Shown: in pieces, positions 58,249-64,000 of the stretch | How the letters are laid out: each line of letters opens with the position of its first letter | Position numbering within the stretch: the first letter of the stretch is position 1 | Assembly: GCA_002197995.1 (NCBI GenBank) | Contig: NGZR01000003.1 | Span: 5,952,001 to 6,016,000, forward strand | Length of the DNA: 64,000 nucleotides | From: Gaeumannomyces sp. JS-464 | Taxonomy: Eukaryota; Ascomycota; Sordariomycetes; Magnaporthales; Magnaporthaceae | Direction of reading: 5' to 3' | Notes under the pieces: generated by a model | Told to the model about the DNA's origin: nothing | The model's input: only the letters and a program-made list of their open reading frames with translations | Databases searched by the model: none | Program-made: the position numbers and the translations under genes

Positions 58249-59333
58249 ATGAGCAGCATGGAGAATCCGGCGGGCGCTAATAGGACGCTATTGGGGGGCG
58301 TTGCCTGCGCGAGGGACCCGGAGAGAGCGGCGCCCCGCGCTCGCGGCCCCTCAGCCTGGAGGTCTCATGTGAGGAACTGGATGGCAACGCGTGTCGGCTT
58401 CTTCGTCATGTTCGCTTTGTCCTTTGTCTTAATTGTCGGAATGGGCTTGACGATCGCCTACATTATCATGGCCGCCGCCAGCGTGATGGTCAAGCGGGAC
58501 CTCACTCCTACCTATCCCAGCGTGCTGGTGCATGGTTTTCCTATCCCTATCCTCGCCAACCACACGGGTAACCGCACGAGCATCCAGGTCCGCAACATCA
58601 ACATGCAAGACGACGAGAGCACAGAGGTTGAGCAGCTCGATGCCGAGCCGGCCGTCGTCTCAGCTGAGGCCACTGATCTTGAGCTTGAGGCTGAGGCTGC
58701 CGACGCGACCGAGGCCAGCGGGAGCAAGGCCGGCTCTGCCAACGCGAAGTCTGCCGGCGTGCCGGAGCTGCCAACCATGGCTTCGTTGACCATCGTCGAG
58801 GTGTACCATCCGCAGACCAAGATGGCGACAATCAGCTACTGGCCCGACATGGTGGAGCCGACCTCGGTGATGATTCAAACCTCGGCGACTGTGTGGCCGT
58901 CCCCCTTCACAATCAAGCTTCGCCCGGGGACGGGGAACATGCAGCCCTGGTGGCACCGGCCTCAGATAACGCGCAAGATCTCCAAGCCCAAGGTCACCAC
59001 AAAGGCGACTGCGGCGAGCGTCACGGCCCAGCAAACCGCTACCGGCACCCAAAACATCGGAGTCAAGCAAACGGGCTCAGCGTCGCCGCTGGCGGTCACC
59101 AGCCTGCGCAATGACATGTGGGGAACCCCCGTGGCCTCGGTCACCGCCTTTACCCGGCCGGCGGAAGCGTCAGCGGCCGCGAAGCCCCAGACGACGTCCG
59201 TTTTCTACTCGGTTATGCACCTCGGCCACGGCACCGCGAAGCTGCCGACGGTCGTCCCGACTGCCAAGAACAGCACCGTCAGCGGGGGCAAGAACACGAC
59301 CTCTGGCAACGTTGCCAAGCCGGACAGCGCTGC

Positions 59334-59376
<43 letters not shown>

Positions 59377-59925
59377 GCTGGCCACGCATCTCCGAACAAG
59401 ACGATGGCGCTGGACAAGAGCGCCGCCGGCTATAAAAAGGGACGCATTTCCTGGGAGACCACCTCGTCGATCAACGAGGCTCTCGCCAAGGGCAGGGCGG
59501 TCGTCATCTACGCGAAGGACAACAGCACCTTGGAGGCCTTGGCGGCCGCGGGGGTTGACTTTGTGGACGGTCGCTCTTCTGCCGTTGCTGCTGAGATCGC
59601 CGCGAACCGCAACAAGACAGTCGCGCAGGCTGCTGCCGCCGCCCACACCCGCCGCCCTTCGGCCACGCTCGTCGGCCGACCCGCTATGGTGTTCGCCAAC
59701 GGCACCGTGGTCGTCTACCCGCGCCCGGCCAACAAGACGGCGGGTGTGTTCAAGGGCGTCGGCCTCGGGCCCGTCCTGGTCAACGCCACCCGCCCGGCTC
59801 GCTTCAACATCAGCGCCGCGGGCCCGGCAGTCGCGAACGGGACACGCATTATGCTGGCCAACGGCACCCGCGCTGCGGCCAGCGCCGCTCGGACGTCGGG
59901 GAGCTTGACGTCTGTTGCTGCCTGA
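58249..59925 (+). CDS. Single-pass membrane protein with Ala-rich, glycosylation-rich ectodomain
   Basis: 558 aa in a single intact frame. The first ATG (58249) and a second one four codons on are both plausible. A short basic cytosolic N-terminus precedes one membrane helix, GFFVMFALSFVLIVGMGLTI (residues about 49-75), giving a type II topology. The remainder is Ala/Thr/Val-rich with many N-glycosylation sequons (NHTGN, NKT, NGT, NNST-like). It carries an alanine tract encoded by GCT repeats and a moderately structured part, GRISWETTSSINEALAKGRA to GVDFVDGRSSAVAAEIAANR. I do not recognise a family. A cell-surface or secretory-pathway location is inference. Confidence 0.6.
59329..59379 (+). 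repeat. GCT trinucleotide tract coding for polyalanine
   Basis: About 16 codons, mostly GCT with one TCT early and GCC late, sit inside the preceding gene's ectodomain. The length is likely polymorphic. Confidence 0.9.
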
Positions 59926-60528
59926 GGATTTAGGAGGAGGCTACAACTGTGTGCCTGAGGGACCCCTGAGCTGAAGAAAAGGCTGTATCGACAAGACTTG
60001 GTCATCCATAGCTGGCACCTTATAGCGCGACAGGGGTTGGCACCCGTATTTATGGTCTATAGCTTGCTTGAGCCCTCCCTTGCGTCCGGGAACCATGTAC
60101 AAGCAGGATTAGCCATGGTTCATCCGTACCTGTAGTAATTTGACAGCTGCTTTGTGACCATGTTTGCTCCATATTTGATCCGCCTGTGATGTCGCAAAGC
60201 CTCGGTATCTTTCCCCGCTCCGATGATGCAACAGAGTTGCGACTTGCCGTGGCACAGCTCGGCGAGAAGGGCGGGGATTTTTGATCACGCAATCCGTTCC
60301 GGCTATTGCTTCAGTTCCGGTAGGGGCATCTGCACTCGCCAGCAAGCGATTTGAAGGACGAAGGAGCTGGATAAAATAAAAATAAAAAAAGCCTACGTGA
60401 GATTCCAGGTGTAGGCCAGCAACTCTGGATTCCAAGAAACCGCAACTGGCCGATCGTCATCAAGACTCAAAGAGAGGAGATAATAACTAAAAGTATATAA
60501 AACCAAGGAAGCGAGCAAAAACGCAAAC
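59926..60528. other. Intergenic region
   Basis: 603 bp of 3' flank and promoter. A TATA-like AGTATATAAAACC sits about 40 bp before the next start codon. No gene was recognised. Confidence 0.5.
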
Positions 60529-62085
60529 ATGGCCGCAGTCGCCTTGCAAACGCCAGCGGCACCCCGTCCGCCGGGCCAGCCGGATATTTCATATGCGCCA
60601 GATACCGCAAAGTACCAGGCGCGGACGGCCAGGAGGCTGAGAGACGAGACCCTCAGCAAGGAGCTCCCTGAGGGCTTCCCGGCCGAGCTGAAGGGCGATC
60701 TGGTGTGGGAAGGCGAGAGCCTCGCCAAAACCTATGACTGGACTTATGTCCTGTCGCCCGAGCAGTTGGCCGAGATCGACGCGGCTGTCAAGCATTTCAG
60801 GTGTAGGTGTTTTTTTTTTCGATCTCTGTTTAGACAGAAGCTAGCTGCCATACTAAATACAGAGACCGACAGCACTGGGCCTGCCCCTCGGCCACATCGA
60901 CGCCACCACCTTCCCGCTGCCCAAACTGCACGCCGAGCTCCGGCGGCTGTCGCGGGAGCTGCACCTAGGCCACGGCTTCTTCGTGATCCGGGGCGTGCCC
61001 GTGGACGCGTACAGCCGCGAGGACAACATCATCATCTACGCAGGCGTGTCCTCGCACGTGGCCGGGATCCGGGGCCGGCAGGACCACGCGTACGAGGAGA
61101 AGGCCGCCGACGTGGCGCTGGCGCACATCGTGGACCTCTCGGCGCGCGAGGCCGCGGGGGAGAGGAGGGGCGGCAGCGCCATCCGCAGCCCGGCCTACAC
61201 GGCGGACAAGCAGGTGTTCCACACGGACTCGGGCGACGTCGTGTCGCTGCTCGCGCTGGGCGAGGCGGCGCAAGGCGGGGCCAGCAAGCTGGCGAGCACG
61301 TGGCGCGTCTACAACGAGCTGGCGCGCACGAGGCCGGACCTGGTGCGGACGCTGGCTGAGGACTGGCCGGTCGAGAAGTACGCCGTCATTATCTTGCCGT
61401 GACCCCATGAACAGACCGGAGGAAAACAGCCAACAGTTGGTGGCTGACAAAACACCGCCATCCCCACGGTTTGGTTTGCACAGCTTCGATACGCTCCACC
61501 CGGACCGCTTCTTCCTCCGGCCGCTGGTCTACCACCAGCCCGCCTCGGCGGACGGGACGGTCCCCGAGCGGGTGCTTCTGCAGTACGCGCGGCGCACCCT
61601 CGTGGGGTTCGGGGCGCTGCCGCGCGGGGCCGACGTGCCGGCCATCTCGGAGGCGCAGGCCGAGGCGCTGGACGCGCTGCACTTCCTGGGTGAGCGCTTC
61701 CACGTCGCGACCGACTTCCGCAAGGGCGACATGCAATACGTCAACAACCTGGCCGTCTTCCACGCCCGCGACGCCTTTACCGACACGCCCGAGAAGCAGT
61801 TGAGTTTTTTGCCCCTTCCCTAGAAGGACCTTGGTGTTTTTTTTTTTGTTTTTTTTTAAATGTGTGATGTATTGGCTGATTTGGCTGGAATATTTACATT
61901 ATGATATTAACAGACGCCATCTCGTACGTCTTTGGCTGCGGGATCCCGAGTACGCGTGGGACACGCCCGAGAAGCTCCGCGAGCGTTGGGAGAGGGTGTA
62001 TGCCGGCGTCACGGCCGAGGCGCAGGTGCTCCCGCTCGAGCCGTTTGTGCGCGGTGCGGCAAACGGCAGCGGGAGGAAGGCGTAG
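60529..62085 (+). CDS. TauD/TfdA-like Fe(II)/2-oxoglutarate dioxygenase
   Basis: This family hydroxylates small acids such as taurine, sulfonates or related compounds, releasing succinate and CO2. Four exons: 60529..60802, 60873..61377, 61484..61798 and 61914..62085 (donors GTAGGT, GTACGC and GTTGAG; acceptors ACAG). All phases close to 421 aa. The Fe(II) facial triad is H208 and D210 in VFHTDSGDVV plus H352 in NNLAVFHARDAF. R365 in QRHLVRLWLRDPE is well placed to bind 2-oxoglutarate. Other family blocks are GFFVIRGVPVDAY, DWPVENFDTLHPDRFFLRPL and LQYARRTLVGFGALPR. There is no signal peptide, so it is probably cytosolic. The substrate is not assignable. Confidence 0.92.
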
Positions 62086-62935
62086 GGAAGTACTCAGCGG
62101 CTGCTGCCGAGAAAACCATACACATCCCCGCGGGAGTCAGGGGGTCATGGGCTGCGAAAGGCGGGATTATCTCGTCTTCAAAGGTATTGCGGGGTGCATG
62201 GGAATGAGAATGCGACATGGCAGCAGTTAGTAGAGCTCAAGGGTCTAGGGTACGTGGCCTTGGGATGGCGCAATGTATTGGTTCTGTTCGTAAGTGCCCT
62301 TGTCGTGTCTCGGGGTGTCAATGTTTGTATACCTAGGTAATCATCCACGAAAACCATCTTGCTTGGCGTCCCGCACGGGTTAATACGGGTTAGTAAGCAT
62401 TGCCGCTGCAGCTTAGGCCCACCTCACCCCCGCTTAGTAATGCTTAGGGATTTAATCACCTCCACCACCCTTTTGGGAAAAATGCACGGCAACGTCCCCT
62501 TCGCAACCAATATCGCCCCGTCCTCCCACGACTTTGGTTAACTTTACGCGATGTATGCCACGGACGAGGAGTCGGCCGCCGCCGCCGGAATGGGGGACGG
62601 GTGCAGATTGGCCAAAGGCCCTGTTTTTGGCACCCTCCATTCCGGCCATATCCTGGCGCCAGGCTTTTGGCATCCCCCTCCTTTCCCTCGACGTCCAAGC
62701 GACCGCTTCCCGGCTTTCGTCGCGCGGGTGTCGTTTATGGTCCTGCTGCCTTTGCCGTCTTTGCCGCCTTTGCCTCCTTTGCCTTTGCCTCGCATCTACT
62801 GCCGGGGACCTGGGCGGGCTTCGATCCCACGTCCATATGAGGTCGCGACCGCCCACGCTCGTCCACTCCCTACTTCCTACCGCTCGATAGCCTTAACCCT
62901 CCTCCTCGCCTATTTTTCTTAGCGGCCCATTTGGA
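62086..62935. other. Transition region before the AT-rich right edge
   Basis: It begins with dioxygenase 3' flank. TTAGTAAGCATT near 62390 and AATGCTTA near 62440 form a small inverted repeat. A TTTGCC(G/T)CC-type reiteration lies near 62750-62790. GC content stays high until about 62930, then falls sharply. If the next gene heads a mobile element, its edge should lie here, but I cannot identify it. Confidence 0.45.
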
Positions 62936-64000
62936 AGCGTTTAATCCTTACTGGCCCGGTCCCGATTACAAACGGCTTTTTAGCTGCCCGTAGTTATAAT
63001 GCCTTTTATAAGAAAAGCGCCGAAAAGTTCCTCCGCAAAGGGAAAAAAAGGGGCTTTAAGCAGTTTAACGAGGGAATTAACGATTTTGCTATCCTTAAAA
63101 AACCCACAAACAAGGTGCTAAAAAAATACGAACGCATTGTTAGCCTTTGGAAACAATGCGTCCTCCCCCCATTTTTTTTCTCCCAGCGGACGTAATTCCT
63201 AGCCGTAGTTTTGCTAACATTTTAACCATCCAGGTACGCTAAAAAGCACGCCGAAAACGACCCTAGTCCGTACGAGCTTAAGTCTTTAAAAGATTTTATA
63301 AAAGGGATTGCGTTCGGCATTAACGGCGCAAAAAACGATCCGAGCCCAGCGGAAAGAACCGTTATGCTATATTAAAAGTAGTTTATAACCGGCTAGCGCC
63401 GTAAACACGATGCCATTCCCTCGAACATTACGCTTTCGGTAACGAATATGCGTTTACGTTATCCAAATAAATAATCCACCCTAATCGCTAAGCTAAACTA
63501 ACTAATTCGGCGTAATTTATCAAATACGAGTTGCTCGGAATACTTTGGGAGCGAAATATTAGCTTAGTAAAAAGTAAGCGACCGAAAGAGTTTAGCACGA
63601 AAAACTACTTTGTCCATTTTAAGCGTTAATTATAAGGGAACAATTAGGTTAAATATAAAAAGCCGGCGACGAAAGTTTACGATTAGGCCAACTTTATAGC
63701 CATCGTTTATTTTTCCGCACGTATCGGCGAATATATCAAGTTTATATACCGGGTAAGCTTTGGTCGTAGCATATACTATAAGGTAAGCATTAAAAAACCG
63801 GCATTGGCCGATTATAACATGCTAATTAATACCTTATTTGTAAATAACAGGATGTAAAATTTGGTATGTTCCGTAATAAATACGGCAACGCAAAGTTTGC
63901 CATCCAGCTCGTTCGAAACGCGAAAGGTATAACATATACCCTTAATAAAAGTACACCTTCCCTTTTTTCCCTTTATAACACTTAATATTGGTTTAATTTT
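62936..64000 (+). pseudogene. RIP-degraded DUF3435 ('FluG domain') tyrosine recombinase-like gene, runs off the window
   Basis: The reading frame is broken but the family text is clear: GFKQFNEGINDFAILKKPTN and KKYERIVSLWKQ, then an intron remnant (acceptor ACCATCCAG, donor probably mutated). Next come SLKDFIKGIAFGINGAKNDP, RRKHDAIPSNITLSVTNMRL, FSARIGEYI and, after a second intron (YYK|GTAAGC ... AACAG), DVKFGMFRNKYGNAKFAIQL. Stops sit where Trp or Gln codons are expected (TAT TAA AAG TAG TTT ... GGC TAG CGC CGT for Y-W-K-Q-F ... G-W-R-R), as RIP produces. Local base composition is strongly AT-biased. DUF3435 proteins are tyrosine recombinase relatives, and the ARxGE segment may be the catalytic-Arg box. 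Captains of Starship elements belong here, but many degraded DUF3435 copies are not tied to one. The start is uncertain and the 3' end lies outside the window. Confidence 0.75.

Noticed and set aside
1..64000. CRISPR arrays, operons, Shine-Dalgarno sites, bacterial insertion sequences
   Set aside because: Eukaryotic nuclear DNA with spliceosomal introns; no spaced palindromic repeats or bacterial transposase genes were seen.

Overview
The window is nuclear DNA of a filamentous ascomycete, most likely a Sordariomycete close to the Sordariales. The signs are short spliceosomal introns (about 74-195 nt, CTAAC/CTGAC branch sites), GC-rich third codon positions, fungal families (Vac7, battenin, Ach1, a CE15 glucuronoyl esterase of Myceliophthora type, a short peroxygenase) and AT-rich patches with C-to-T and G-to-A decay typical of repeat-induced point mutation (RIP).

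Layout. 0-28 kb is core housekeeping sequence: a Vac7 regulator (minus), a coiled-coil protein (minus), the ribosomal genes eL30 (minus) and uL16/RPL10 (plus) in divergent orientation, and two long, conserved but uncharacterised fungal proteins (plus). 29-38 kb is accessory: a secreted CE15 esterase, a kinase-fold-like gene next to a broken PD-(D/E)XK-like gene, an AT-rich repeat remnant, an APH-type phosphotransferase gene between two diverged direct repeats, a GH53 galactanase and a secreted heme-thiolate peroxygenase. 41-48 kb holds a SAM methyltransferase, CLN3/Btn1, a GPI-type surface protein and a Dal5-type transporter. 52-62 kb holds an UNC93-like membrane protein, acetyl-CoA hydrolase Ach1, an Ala-rich membrane protein and a TauD-like dioxygenase. 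From about 62.93 kb to the right edge the sequence turns AT-rich and carries a RIP-riddled DUF3435 ('FluG domain') gene, the family that includes Starship captain recombinases.

Functionally, CE15 (lignin-carbohydrate ester cleavage), GH53 (pectic galactan) and the peroxygenase form a loose set of secreted plant-biomass enzymes. Vac7 and Btn1 act at the vacuole. Ach1 belongs to acetate/CoA metabolism, and the Dal5-type carrier and TauD-like enzyme suggest scavenging of organic N or S compounds.

Many conserved genes, including essential RPL10, are broken by single-base indels, nearly all of them apparent deletions. Where I could reconstruct exons completely, adding back one base restores the expected length, so I read these mainly as consensus errors. 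Exon joins were worked out by hand from splice motifs and reading-frame phase, and no database search was possible.
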